From Pholiota molesta (taxonomy: Eukaryota; Basidiomycota; Agaricomycetes; Agaricales; Strophariaceae): 64,000 bases of DNA. The DNA is taken from assembly GCA_014925825.1 (NCBI GenBank), contig JACGCK010000059.1, forward strand, positions 124,001 to 188,000. Direction: 5' to 3'. Positions within the stretch are counted from its first letter, which is position 1, and every line of letters starts with the position of its first letter. Below, in pieces: positions 1 to 11,090 of this stretch. The notes under the pieces are model-generated. The model was not told the origin of the DNA. It did not search any database and worked only from the letters and a program-made list of their open reading frames with translations. A program made the translations under genes and the position numbers.

Positions 1-462
1 CGCTTCGCCAGGACAGCATCTGCGTCCATACGCGCCTCTGCTTTGAGCGCGTAGCGGTCCAGCCACTGCATCAGCGGCAAGTCCAGCCCGGTGCCCTGGT
101 ACAGGAATTGCGGCGCGTGCAAGTGCAGATCGCAGAAGGCAGGCATGATGAAGGACCCGGTGGGGACCTCAATGACGGGGGGACCGACATGGGTCTCGAG
201 GATCTGTCTGGACTCCGGGAGATGGGCGGGCGCTAAGTAGGCTATGAAACCGTCTGAGTTGACCACTAGAAAAGAAGTTGGGAAATAAGATCAGCACAAA
301 TCTCGTGTGATGGCCAGGATGACTGGAAGAAATCCGTGGAATGGGATGGGATTTTCCCATGACATCGCAGTGCGGATAAAGCTGCTTACCTAGAAGGTGG
401 TCATGAAGAATCTCCAAGCTCTTGAGATGAGGCGTATGGACAAATGTTCCTCTCAAAATCAT
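1..462 (-). CDS. Guanine deaminase, N-terminal part (cut by window edge)
   Basis: Guanine deaminase hydrolyses guanine to xanthine and ammonia in purine salvage; it is a cytosolic zinc amidohydrolase. Exon 1 (390-462) encodes MILRGTFVHTPHLKSLEIL, the typical opening of the family. A 124 bp GT-AG intron (266-389) follows, and exon 2 (1-265) runs off the window. Exon 2 carries the amidohydrolase metal-binding HxH in FCDLHLHAPQF, followed by the guanine-deaminase-like stretch GTGLDLPLMQWLDRYAL and KAEAR. Only about the first 110 residues are visible; the remaining metal ligands lie outside the window. The start is the first ATG of exon 1. The order of the N-terminal segment and the HLHAPQF context distinguish it from cytosine deaminases and dihydroorotases. 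Confidence 0.82.
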
Positions 463-924
463 ATTATCAACCGATCAATGACGTTCAGCCTTGTCAGCAA
501 AGACCTGCAGTTCTGATTAGAAGTTTAGATAGCTAATGAGAACTGAGATAAATGATAGATCTGGAGAGTTGGGCGCTGATTGTACAGTTCAATCAATGGG
601 AAGGAGCAACATCTGAATTCGAAGCAGAGATACGACTGTCGCCATCAGGTCGCCAAAGTGGAGATCTCCGTCGGCATCTGGCTACTAGCCGGGGTGCTAC
701 TTGTCCACGAATAATGGAAAAATTCGGAATTGCCCGTAACTTGAAGTACGCCGCAGATAAGATATTCCACAGATGCCTCCTACTCTGTCGCGAAACATCA
801 TCAGATTTGAACGAGAAGTCTCATGTATCTTTTATTCTCGTAGATGACACTATTTATGGATTGCAGTGTTCTTCGGTGTTGAGCTGTACTGTCATGGGGT
901 TTGAACTGGGGGCACAGGTATTTT
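463..924. other. Intergenic, nothing recognised
   Basis: Upstream flank of the guanine deaminase gene. An open frame starts at 552 on the plus strand and runs into the repeat cluster that follows, but it resembles no family I know and has no splice-bounded structure, so I do not call it a gene. Confidence 0.5.
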
Positions 925-1078
925 GCCGTGCCATGAGCGTGCAGAGCGTGCATGTGCGTGCGTGGTTGGTGCGTGGTGCGTGCAACTCGAATCAGAGTGC
1001 GTGCATACTCATGCGTGCAAAGCAGAAGTGCGTGCATAGTTATCTGATATGCGTGCACGTAGGCGTGCACCAATCAGA
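925..1078. repeat. TGCGTGCA-rich repeat cluster 1
   Basis: Irregularly spaced copies of GTGCGTGCA and GCGTGCAT, about ten in 150 bp, separated by unique 5-20 bp spacers. The same words recur in two more clusters (1890-2112 and 2862-2962) and I did not notice them at this density elsewhere in the window. Near the right end two copies sit between ATCTGATAT and ATCAGATAT, which form an inverted pair. Confidence 0.75.
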
Positions 1079-1094
1079 TATGTTTAAGAACTTC

Positions 1095-1535
1095 GGCTTT
1101 AGTATTGCTTTAGTATTCGCCGCGTCCTCCATGCTCACCGCGCGCGTCCAGCAAATGATCGCGGAGTGGCCGCAGTGCTTCAACACATACTTGCTCGACA
1201 CGAACAACGTCGTCGTCAATCCGCAGGTTGTGTGGAATGCGTCCTCCGACTGAATCCGGTTCGACATCACCCAGGTCGTTCCGATGAACTTGCTCCCGCA
1301 GGACAAGAACGTGTTCAGCGTCGGGCCATTCGCTGAAGACCGCGATATCGCGGTCTACTGCTCGCACAAGAAGGCCGGCGCCACGAGCTTCACGGATAGC
1401 GACCCGCGCCACAGCTTCGTACGTGTTTCGATTTCGAGAGTCTGCGCTGGCGCATGGAGCTGACTGATTCGTGTTCATTTACATATCAAGCCTTCAAGAT
1501 TGGCAACAAGAACGCCATCTCGTTCACGATGGTGA
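1095..1535 (+). pseudogene. Decayed coding fragment of unknown family
   Basis: Between repeat clusters 1 and 2 lies a stretch with coding-like, GC-rich third positions. From 1131 it reads LTARVQQMIAEWPQCFNTYL onward, reaches an in-frame TGA near 1251, continues in the same frame with FDITQVVPMNLLPQDKNVF and CSHKKAGATSFTDSDPRHSF, and after a possible intron with FKIGNKNAISFTM before a GTGAGT donor at 1531. No ATG-initiated gene covers it and no continuation is visible downstream. I do not recognise the family. It looks like a broken gene copy or one internal exon set carried into repeat-rich DNA. Confidence 0.35.
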
Positions 1536-1889
1536 GTGCGTTGCGTGGTCGTGGCCGTTGAGAGACGTCGCGTCGCGACGTGCGAGTCATGCAGCATTAT
1601 TGTCAGAATATTCAAATATGATTCATCCCTATATCCCTCTTGGGCGGTACGATGAGAGTGCGCATACGAGACGGGATGAAGGACCCATCGATGTACTGAG
1701 TCTTTAGAAAGAGCTTGGGGACTTGTTCATAGAAAATCAAACTTCGGCTACACATAGCCTCGAATAAATTCAACTCATCACAGGAGCTGAACATCATAAA
1801 AAACTTCAAATTCCATCGTAACAATGACTCGTTCATCCCCAGAGTATGCAAGTCATGAGCACCTCTCACAGCATCTCCTATTTCTACCC

Positions 1890-2112
1890 CTGCGTGCGGT
1901 TACGTGATATCCATATCGATCTGCGTGCACACACTAGCTTGATGCGTGCACTCAGGTCACCAATGCGTGCACAGTGCGTGTAATTGCGAACCTTTTGCAA
2001 GCGTTGCGTGCATCTGCGTGCAGTGCGTGCAGGTGCGTGCGTAGATGCGTGCATCAGCGTGCAAGTGCGTGTAAATTTCTGAAGATGCGTGCAAGTGCGT
2101 GCAAAATGCACG
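1890..2112. repeat. TGCGTGCA-rich repeat cluster 2
   Basis: Densest of the three clusters. From 1974 to 2112 it is almost wholly made of TGCGTGCA, CAGTGCGTGCA and AAGTGCGTGCA words at spacings of about 10-18 bp. All copies are in the same orientation until the last, which flips to TGCACGCA at 2107. Degenerate tandem (minisatellite-like) character is visible directly. Confidence 0.8.
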
Positions 2113-2861
2113 CAAGTAGTTACAACATTGTGAGAACTGCGCTACTCCAAACAGCACTGCCTGTGTTCATGACTCATAAATATGTGCAGCCTGTCCGGTA
2201 CAGTTGAAATACATTTAATCTCAGTTAGTTCACATGCTGTGCGATATAGAAATTGACATTAAAGTGATACTCCCAGAAACAAATGACCTAGTGATGAATC
2301 TCCTTTCCAACGAATATGCTATGGTCATAATTAGTGATTACTACTCGTCCAATTCTCAATTGACATGCTCAGAGACCCATAAAATCGATCTAATTATAAG
2401 CCTGCAATGCGTACATTTCTGTCAACGTGTAGTGTATCCTCTAGCTTTAGGACCCTCGGCCCCAGATGCAGGACCAGTGTATAGGCGCTCGTCGCTGTCA
2501 ACGCGCCGTGTGGCTATGTCCAGGAACACGGGTGATGCCGAGTTCGGCTTCTAATGCGACTCCAATGCGATGCAAGCTCGAAGAGCGCGCGAAATTGGTA
2601 TTGATACAGTTACACACTCAAGCATTGTGCAGATGCAAATAAACATATCGGAAAATTTGTCTTCGTAGAGCAGGAAGCTGTAGAATGGGAAACTTTGACG
2701 AAGATTGACCACACTTACACCTGCACTCGGCAAGCGGGCCATTTTCTATGTTGTCTATGCCCTTCAGACGCTGTAAACGCTGACTTTCGTACTTATAAAG
2801 TTGTAGCCTACTACTAAGGCTGTAAATAGTAGATAAGACAAGGGTGGAGTAGCGCACATAT
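2113..2861. other. Intergenic between repeat clusters
   Basis: AT-rich sequence with only isolated repeat words (for example near 2408 and 2568). No gene, RNA or element recognised. Confidence 0.45.
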
Positions 2862-2962
2862 GGCACCCTTGCGTGCATGCGTGTGTATGAGTGAGCGTGC
2901 GTGCAAAGTGCGTGCAAAACGCATCCGGTGCGTGCACGCTTGCACGCACGATGCACGCGTGG
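2862..2962. repeat. TGCGTGCA-rich repeat cluster 3 with inverted end
   Basis: Forward GCGTGCATGCGTG and GTGCGTGCAAA copies switch at about 2940 to the reverse complement (GCACGCACGATGCACGC). The end of the cluster can therefore pair as a hairpin, in the order GGTGCGTGCACGC then TTGCACGCACGATGCACGC. Confidence 0.75.
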
Positions 2963-3195
2963 CACGGGTTTTTCTACCTGCCCGGTTTGAACTGGTCCTT
3001 CCTACTTCTAGCGCAAGCATTATTGTTGAGTTGTAATTAGCTAAGGTATACCGTAGAAGCTAAGTATGTACATTCTATATACATGGCAAGGCTCCGAGCA
3101 CGCTAAATATTACTGAGCAACACTAACATTGACCTCCTAGGGACCTGAAATTAAAAGATAGCGACTAACATCTCAGGTACCATTGCCTTCAAGTT

Positions 3196-4667
3196 TCAGG
3201 CATTAACGGCGACTTTCTCTTTATGAACGTATGCATGTGGCGAAGGAAGGTAGATGCCGGGATGCACAAAGTTCGTGGTGTAGATGGCTAGCACAACCAT
3301 CATTCCATCCAATACATCTGTAAACCAAATATATCAGATAACGACGATGGCTGTGGTATGTGACTTGGTACATACTAAAATAAACCTGAGTCCTGATAAT
3401 TCTTCCATCCCAGCCACCTGATAGCTCAATAATCCGATAGATTCCACTATGGTGACATAAAATCATGATCAGGATTCCACACTATCAACAAACATTATCC
3501 CCCGAGATATCTGACTCACCGAATAAAGAGGCAAAGGGTGGTGAAGACAAGGGCGTAAGTCATGAACCGAAGCTTGGTGGTGAACTGGCCAGGAACGTCC
3601 TCAGAAGTCCTCTCGCTTCCATCCTCTCGTCCGATCAGTTGGAAAGACGCATCCCGCGCCGCATCCTTCTTGTAGCGAATGAAATATTCAATGGCGCAAG
3701 CAGAAAAGAGGATAATGATGACTGTGATATTAACAGAATGTCAGCACTTTGTCTGAGCCTGTATACACAACATGGCGATGGATGTGATAAATTGATAACT
3801 CACATAATTGGAAAATTATTCCGCCCAACATGATATTAGCGCCCTAGTAATTGTAACATAAAATGGATCAGAACGTTTAGTATTGCAATTAAATTCATTC
3901 GATTACCCTATTAGCACCGTCCAGAGTGTTGGCACTGGCTGCAACACCTCCTCCAAGACCTTGCACCACCAGTGATGCAACATCCTTCACCAACAGGTTA
4001 GACGATTTTCATGAAATTATTGAACATTGACTTACGGAGGACGTGAAAATGATTGTATCTAGAATGTCAAGTAGCAAGTTAGCACCCGGAATATAGGCTT
4101 GGAATCAAAGACATACAAAGTCTAGGTCTCAATCGACTATACTTCTGACCCAACACTCGTACAATCCGTCCAAAGATTACAAAATTGGCGGCAAGTAGAG
4201 GCGTAGGACCGATGATGGTAGATGTTATCCTTAGAACAAATTTGGTTATTCAAGAATTTTAGAACACAGAAAGCATGCTAACGTACTGGATTTGGAACGG
4301 AGTAGATGCCAGAGGGGAAAAGCTCGACCACAACCTACTTGTCCACCCTAATGTCTCAAGACATCCACAGAAGAATGTGGTGAAAAATAAGAACCACAAC
4401 CGATATTTGATGGCTTGCGCGAAATGAGCCACTACAATACTGCTATGTCAGCCCAAGAAATTCATGAAAGAGAATAAGTAAATGGCTCACGAGTTGTGAC
4501 AGCGAATAAAAATGTGAAAATGACCGCGACTGCTTTTGAAGGCACATATCCATACAATGCCGTATCCGGTATAGCCAGACTCAGATCTGCAAAAGAAAAA
4601 ATCAACGAATGAGTCTATGGAACGACCAAAGCGCTCAGCACTCACCGGTTCCGTTTTTGCTGGCCAT
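3196..4667 (-). CDS. RTA1-like seven-transmembrane protein (lipid-translocating exporter family)
   Basis: RTA1/RSB1-type proteins are fungal seven-helix plasma membrane proteins linked to sphingoid long-chain base export and resistance to toxic compounds. The gene starts with a 22 nt exon (MASKNGT, 4646-4667). It continues through several short exons encoding the family N-terminus YGYVPSKAVAVIFTFLF and segments such as HFAQAIKYRLWF, TSTIIGPTPLLAANFVIFGR and SDVASLVVQGLGGGVAASA. The last exons encode an acidic and basic loop, the segment YRIIELSGGWDGRI, and a final helix ending FVHPGIYLPSP just before the stop at 3196. The IIGPTPLLAA, VQGLGGG and RIIE motifs are diagnostic of RTA1. Many introns of 50-60 bp separate the helices. 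The substrate cannot be read from sequence. Confidence 0.85.
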
Positions 4668-5825
4668 GCTGCTCAATAGTCTATCCAGTAGCCAGTTGTT
4701 TGACGTCCTCGAAATCCATGAGCGCTCAGCTTTATAATGAGGAAAGCGACCTCGGGCCGAGACTGACAAATATCTGCTATAACAACTCACCGCCCCATCC
4801 TCGACATTCCGCACAGGTATCCGCAGCTTCGCTGAGATATATTTCTACGCACGTCTGGTGTCGATGCATGAAGTTGTGCCAGCGACGCGCAGCAAATTCC
4901 AGGCGGTTGAGCAGGCTGAAAAGCTTGGCAAAAGCACTCCGCTGACTGACCGCAGTTCTATTCGCATTGCCTTGTGTATGATAAGCTGGTATATAGATTT
5001 GATAGACAACAGTGGCTTGTGGCAGCTGTCGCGCTGGGACAACGCAACTTCCAACCATCATGCATTGCAATAGTACACTGTTCGGTCTAGAATGGCAATT
5101 GTTACTATATTTGGCAATAAGCAAACGCCCATGACTACATGCTCAATGTTGTCATAATGCTGCGACACTCGAAATTTTTTCAGACATGTAGGTATATTCA
5201 TTTCGACATAGATAAGACGATAAATCTCCGATAAAGACCCTCAATGACAGATTTGCAATAGTTGAAGAGACGTTGTGAGGCTTGCTTGGAAGAGGTAATT
5301 TCGAAGTTGGCACTGCAGCCTGCTTCAGCCTCTGCGGCCAGTATGCAGATCTGCCAAATATCGCCATGGGTGTAATGCAAAAGTATAATCGAATATTGTG
5401 CTTCAACTTCATACTCATTCGTGCCACCACATTATGTATTTCCTTGCTACTTATTTCCTTGATTACATTGACTGCCTAAAAATAGATATTATTTTACGAG
5501 TACCCCTGGAGGCTGGGTCCTTGTCATTGCCTTGTCATCTTTTCATTTGGGGCGCTCCAAGCAGCCGTAGTGAACGAAGCAGTTCCGAGCGAATTGGCGC
5601 TGAAGCTACATAGACGAGTACTGATATAGGACCTCGAGATAAGAGCTCTGCGATGAACGATAACAATAGCCTTCTTCCCATTCAACTTGTGGGCGAGTTC
5701 GATATTGATCGATGATCCTTCGTGTATATCACCAATAAAGTAAATTAAAATATTTTCTAAAAGTACTGTAAATATAGAGGATCAATCCGTATCCATACTT
5801 TGACCCCCGCGTCTACATATCGCGC
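4668..5825. other. Intergenic between RTA1 gene and MDR gene 1
   Basis: About 1.15 kb holding the upstream region of the RTA1 gene and the 3' flank of the first MDR gene. Frames are short and overlap on both strands. I see no gene, repeat or RNA. Confidence 0.5.
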
Positions 5826-7424
5826 TCAGTCGTCCGCGACATGGACGACGGCCTTAGCCTTGTTCGTCCCCTTCTGAACGGCAAGAAGCACGTCGCCCAC
5901 CTTGTCCAATCCGTGGAAAACCTCCTCGCGATGCTTGATCTCGCCAGAAGCGACGAGAGGAGGCAAAGTCGCAAAGAATTCCTTGCCCCACTTGTTTTCG
6001 AGACGTTGGACGATGAATCCGTGCATGCTGATCGATTTTGCGATGACTTGCATGATGTTCTAGAAGGAAAGGATAATTGAATTCGCTGCGATTGGAATTA
6101 GTCATTAAATGTACTCACTTTACAGGGAGCTCCACCGGTATTGTACCCCGAAATCATGCCACATTCCTGCCGCCGATCATCCATATGAGACCGAAGAAAA
6201 AAGTAGAAATGAACCTACAATAAATCTTGCTCCTACCCTGGCGGCATCGAGGGCGGCATCAAGAGTCTCCCCTCCGACATTGTCCCAGTAGCTGTACGCA
6301 AACATCAATACAGATGAGCGGTCGGATAGATGAAGAGAAGTACATATCAATGGGACCCTCCTTCTCCAATACGTCCGTCGTCTTTGTGGTTTTGTAGTTG
6401 AAGGGTACGTCCGCCCCGATTTCCTTCATAAACTGCACTTTTTCTTCAGATCCAGCCGAAGCGATGACCTTGCATCCGTCGCGCTTGGCAAGTTGGATTA
6501 CAAGCCTTCATAGGATCAATCAGTATGACTGCCTCATATGACACAGGAAGGGAACACGACGTACGAGCCCACAGGTCCTATGAAAAGAAAGGAAGGTTAG
6601 AATACACTATGGCATTTCGAGAGATCATCACATACCAGCCCCAGTAGTCACAAAGACAGTGTCGCCCTAATTGTAAATAAAACCATGTCAGATCATGCTC
6701 CAGAATCGCAACTTTATATGTATGTACCTTCTTGACTTGCGAATACTCCTTCCAAGCCATGAAAGCCGTCTTGCCTGTAAAATCGTCGTCATGAAATCTC
6801 TATGCTAAAGCACTGTTAGGTACATAAACGAACCTGGCATGCCCAAGACTCCGAGGAAAGTGGACCATGGGAGCTTATTCGGATTTTCGAGTTTTTGAAG
6901 ATTTGACAGATCTTTATGAATGCTGAAGTTTTCGTGGGCTGCAAGAGTGTTAGTGGCGAAAATAAAGCCCAATTTAGATAAATCCTTACTCAGAAACCCG
7001 TAGACATGATCTCCGGGTTTGAGTTGGCAGATTTCGGAGCGAACGACAACACCTACACCAAAGCCAGAAAGTCTGTGATGAAAAAAAGTCAGTAAAAGTA
7101 ACAGATTGGACCTTTCGTGATATCTTGTGTACATACGGCTGGCCGAGTTCGAAAGCAGGTACATATGACTGGATCTTTGCATCCCTCATGCGGCCTCTCA
7201 TGTAAGGGTCGATGGAGAGTTCGAGAGTCTTCACTAAAAAGCCTCCATCGAGGGGGACAGTCTGCGGATCGATCTTCTGGGTGGTGTCTAACACTGTACT
7301 CTTCCCGGGTTCAGGGAATCCTAAACTTGGGTAATGAGACTCCTCGACCGTTGGAAAGGGGAGAACACAACATACCTTCCGGGATGGAGTTGAACAAAAC
7401 GCGGGCGTTGGTGACGGGAGCCAT
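5826..7424 (-). CDS. MDR-family NADP-dependent oxidoreductase, tandem copy 1
   Basis: Zinc-independent medium-chain dehydrogenase/reductase of the prostaglandin reductase / alkenal double-bond reductase / LTB4-dehydrogenase type. Such enzymes reduce alpha,beta-unsaturated aldehydes and ketones with NADPH in the cytosol. Exon 1 encodes MAPVTNARVLFNSIPEG. Next come the GroES-like domain (LELSIDPYMRGRMRD, LSGFGVGVVVRSE, LKPGDHVYGF), KLPWSTFLGVLGMPG and the Rossmann nucleotide loop TGAGPVGS followed by VIQLAKRDG. Then come the family signature YWDNVGGETLDAALDAA, ECGMISGYN and the C-terminus VQKGTNKAKAVVHVADD. No Cys/His zinc ligands are seen, as expected for the group. About nine short introns interrupt it. 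Three paralogues follow in the same orientation. The true substrate is unknown. Confidence 0.87.
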
Positions 7425-7508
7425 GATTGAGCGATGAAAGTAATTAGTACCGAACAGGCTCTCGGAAAGTTAGAGATGGAAGAAACTGTTTCGAATACGA
7501 GGATTTGA

Positions 7509-7516
7509 TTTTATAG
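7509..7516 (-). promoter_or_regulatory. TATA box of MDR copy 1
   Basis: CTATAAAA on the minus strand, about 85 bp upstream of the ATG at 7424, a normal distance for a fungal core promoter. Confidence 0.5.
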
Positions 7517-8595
7517 CGATTCAGACCAAATTCAGATTGCCTAAGACTTGAGATCGATCCAGAGTCTTGAACCGGTAGATGCAGTTACCGACCGATATTG
7601 ACGTCAACGTGAATCGATCGGTTGCCTTTATTGTCATGTGCGGTGACCAAAATCACTGAAATCAGGGAAAATATTCTTAGAAATCGCGTTGAAATTTCAG
7701 GAAAATCAGTTGTTGAGCGTCGCGTTGGTCAGCTTACCGGAAAATAGCTTTGTCAAGATATCAATGACATTACGGAGCAGGTCGGCCAAGGGTCGGGGAA
7801 AAGAGGGGAAGCAGGAGGAAGTTTGTCGAAACCCGCCGAAGTCCATAGATCATCGATCAACTTTGGATTTTATCAGTTTAAGCGCCCAGAAATTCAAAAC
7901 GTACCGGTCCTGTGGGCAGTGGCAATTCTCCAAGCAAGTGGAGTTCCATGTTGTTCGCCATGGGCCGGCTTCCATTTCACAATGCTCAACGTTCTGCGTC
8001 AATGCGTCAACGCGTGGACATTCGGTAGTCAGGCCTTCAAGTTCAAGCGACTCGAGTTCTCGTAGCTAGGCTATCATTCTTCCCAAGCTCATCTCTGAGA
8101 TGGCTTTACGAGCCCTCCCTATTCCAGATCCTGGGGCTCGCATAAGCATCCACATAGTGACCAGGCATCGTGCTGGCGTGCGCGACCGCGCGCCGCGTCC
8201 AAGGACCTCAGAAGACGAGCACCTCATCTAGTAGGACAGCGATGCTTTTTGATGTATCACCCTCTCGAAGCTGATTTTTCGACACACTAGAAGCACTCAT
8301 GGATACAGAGGGCGCCATTGTTGAATGAATCGGCAAGCCAGGTCAGGATCGTGCCACCCAAGTGCCAAACAGTGGCTATACGGAAAAAGTTCGATGTTGA
8401 TGCATTGATGGAAAGTATTTGATATGGACATTTAACTATCTGGCGAGGGCCTTGCGAGGGAGCTGAGCGTTGAACGCTGCTGGCAGCTGAACGAAAGAGG
8501 GTGGAAATTGGAATGCAATGCGCTCGCGTCTGGGTTTGAATTACTTAGCGCCAAGTTGCATGTGATAAATATCGGACATTGCCGTGAATATAAAG

Positions 8596-8626
8596 ACTGA
8601 GTACTGAGTACTGAGCTGAGTACTGA
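8596..8626. repeat. Short ACTGAGT tandem repeat
   Basis: Three to four imperfect copies of GACTGAGTACTGAGTACTGA in about 30 bp; a simple microsatellite-like run. Confidence 0.6.
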
Positions 8627-8902
8627 TGTATTTTGTTCCTCTATCTATGCACCACTACAGTCTACTAGTACTGGCGTCACCCCAACGACTGTCCATTGCT
8701 TTAAGAAAATTTGGTCTGCGTTATGGAATCGGAATTCAGACACCGCACCACGAGTTCATACACATAGATCCCAATAATCTGCAGTCTGCTGTTGCAATCA
8801 CTGTCAACTTCGTCTGGAACTGGTCCGCATCCTGGTAAACTAGAAATTGAAGGTACTGAGATAGGCAAGCAATTCGTATTGTACACGTCAATGAAACTAT
8901 CT

Positions 8903-10560
8903 CTACGCATCAGCCACATGGACCACCGCCTTGGCCTTATTCTCCCCCTTCTGCACCGCCAGAATCACCTCGCCAACCTTGTCCAACCCGTTCCAGACAT
9001 GCTCGCTGTACTTGATCTTCCCAGAAGCCACCAAGGGCGGAATCGTCGCCTGGAAATTCTTCTCCCACTTCGGAGCGAGGTCGTCGACATTAAAGCCACT
9101 CATCGTGATGGACTGCCTGAACATCTGCGCTAGGTTCTGCAGCGCAAATTGGGTCAATATCTTGGTCTACGGTGATGAAAAGCGAAGAATCCTGACATAA
9201 ACTGGTGCGCCTCCTTCCTTGTTATATCCTGCGATCATACCGCATTCCTAGAAGCCGTATTAGGACTCAGAATCTTATCTGAGCGATCAGAATAACTCAC
9301 AATGAATCTTGCACCCTTATCAGCAGCGTTAAGGGCAGCATCGAGCGTCTCTCCACCAACGCTGTCCCAGTATCTGAATCCTAGATGAGCATCATTTGTT
9401 TTCTTAAGTAAGATACAGATACAGCTACAGCTTACACGTCGATGGGGCCTTCTTTCTCCAACACTTCAGTAATCTTTGTGATCTTGTAGTTAAAGGCTAC
9501 ATCGGCTCCGACTTCCTTCATGAACTGCACTTTCTCGTCTGAGCCAGCGGAAGCAATGACTTTGAGACCATCCCTTTTGGCAAGCTGAATAACGAGACTG
9601 CGAAAGACAAGGTCAGTCGTTAACTACGCCCTAAAAAAAAGTGGTCGCATACGATCCAACGGGTCCTACAAACGGGTGATAATATGGCGACGACCTGTTA
9701 AGTAAAGAAATATAGACAGCGATACATGGTACATACCAGCTCCAGTTGATACAAACACCGTTTCACCCTTCCAAACAAATCATTGGTATCAGCTTCAGGA
9801 AACCAAGTGGGAGACATACTTCCTTCGCCTTCGAGAATTCATTCCAAGCGAAAAACGCGGTCCTTCCTATATGACAAATGCTCGGTACCCACTGCCAATC
9901 AATAAACAAACATTATCATACCTGGTATCCCAAGCACGCCAATGAAGGTGGACCACGGCAGACCATGCGGGTTCTCCAGCACCCGGAGGCCCGCGAGATC
10001 TCTCCTCACAATATACTGCTGGTGTTCTGAACCACACAACAATCAGTATCAGCATTGAACCAATTTGCTTCAACCCAAATGCAACTCCAACTTGAATTTA
10101 TGTACATACCCAAAGCCCCATAGACATGGTCCCCGACTTTTGCCTCGGAATATTCTGAGCGAAGGACAAGGCCTACGCCATAACTGACAATTTTAATAAT
10201 AGACCAATTAATTCTCCAAGGTTTGAAGGTGCGATAGGGATAGATATTAACGCACGGTTCACCGAGGGAGAACGGTGGCGCCCACGACTTCACCGTACTA
10301 GTAGGACTACGCATCCGGCCCCGCAGGTATGGGTCGACCGACAGATCGAGGAGCTTGACGAGGACACCCCCGTCGAGTGCGACGTGCTCGAGGTCGATGG
10401 TGTGCGTGGTATCGTAGACTATTGTCTTCCCGGGTTCGGGATAGCCTATGCCAGAGAAGAGGAATGGGTTGAATTAGTTAATGTACCCCGGTATGTCGAA
10501 AGGTAACAGACCTGTTGGAACGGAGTTGAAGAGAACGCGACCATTAGTGATAGGTGCCAT
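8903..10560 (-). CDS. MDR-family NADP-dependent oxidoreductase, tandem copy 2
   Basis: Paralogue of copy 1 with the same domain order: MAPITNGRVLFNSVPTG, a GroES-like region with LLDLSVDPYLRGRM, the nucleotide loop STGA-GPVGS split by an intron, LVIQLAKRDGLKVIASAGS, and YWDSVGGETLDAALNAA. It ends SITMSGFNVDDLAPKWEKNF and VQKGENKAKAVVHVADA. The C-terminal exon differs from copy 3 at only a few residues, so copies 2 and 3 are closest relatives. Asn of the usual YWDNVGG is Ser here. The start is the first ATG, placed like that of copies 1 and 3, and the stop at 8903 is conserved in position. Predicted role as for copy 1; no evidence for substrate. Confidence 0.87.
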
Positions 10561-11090
10561 TTTGGAGAGAAACGATGCACTTTAAGTGCATTGCTAGTAA
10601 TGGCGCCCTCTTCATATAGACACATCGATGATGCCTTGCTCATCAATGCATCAAATCTCGCTACAACGCCCTTCCTAGTCAACCACGCATGGGGATCATA
10701 GGTGCTACTCAAGTGCCATTGTACTTTAAGGTATTAATCAAGCAGCGGAAATTTATAATACCGCCCGAATCTACATTATCAATGCAGAGTAGGGCAATAC
10801 TCTAAGCTTCAAAGCCTAAAGGTTCAATGGGCATTCTTTTTTCTTTGACTAGGAATCAGAAAGATGCACCTCCCCTTATTCATCCCCTTCTACACAGGAA
10901 GAATCGTATCCCCACTGCTCTCAAGCCTATCGAAAGCTGGCCGTTTTCTATTCAGACACCCGTTGGTCATAGACAGGCAGGCTGCTAGCGCACATCATCT
11001 GGAACTGGTCCGCATCCTGGTAAATTAGAAATTGAAGGTACTGAGTTAGGCAAGTGGCAATTTATATCGTACACATCAATGCGACTATCT
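10561..11090. other. Intergenic between MDR copies 2 and 3, with duplicated promoter
   Basis: The promoter of copy 2 contains a block at about 10605-10705 (CGCCCTCTTCATATAGACAC, then GATGATGCCTTGCTCATCAA and CGCCCTTCCTAGTCAACCA) that recurs upstream of copy 3 at 12861-12945. The right 90 bp is the 3' flank shared with copy 2. Confidence 0.6.

Larger units (their letters stand above)
7425..8902. other. Intergenic between MDR copies 1 and 2
   Basis: Promoter of MDR copy 1 at the left and 3' flank of copy 2 at the right. The plus-strand open frames at 7689-8069 match nothing I know and lack splice-bounded structure. From about 8815 to 8902 the sequence is nearly the same as 11002-11090, downstream of copy 3, marking the edge of the copy 2/copy 3 duplication. 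Confidence 0.5.

Noticed and set aside
552..1253. 233-codon plus-strand open frame
   Set aside because: The middle is the TGCGTGCA repeat cluster, which is open in several frames by composition; only the right end is coding-like.
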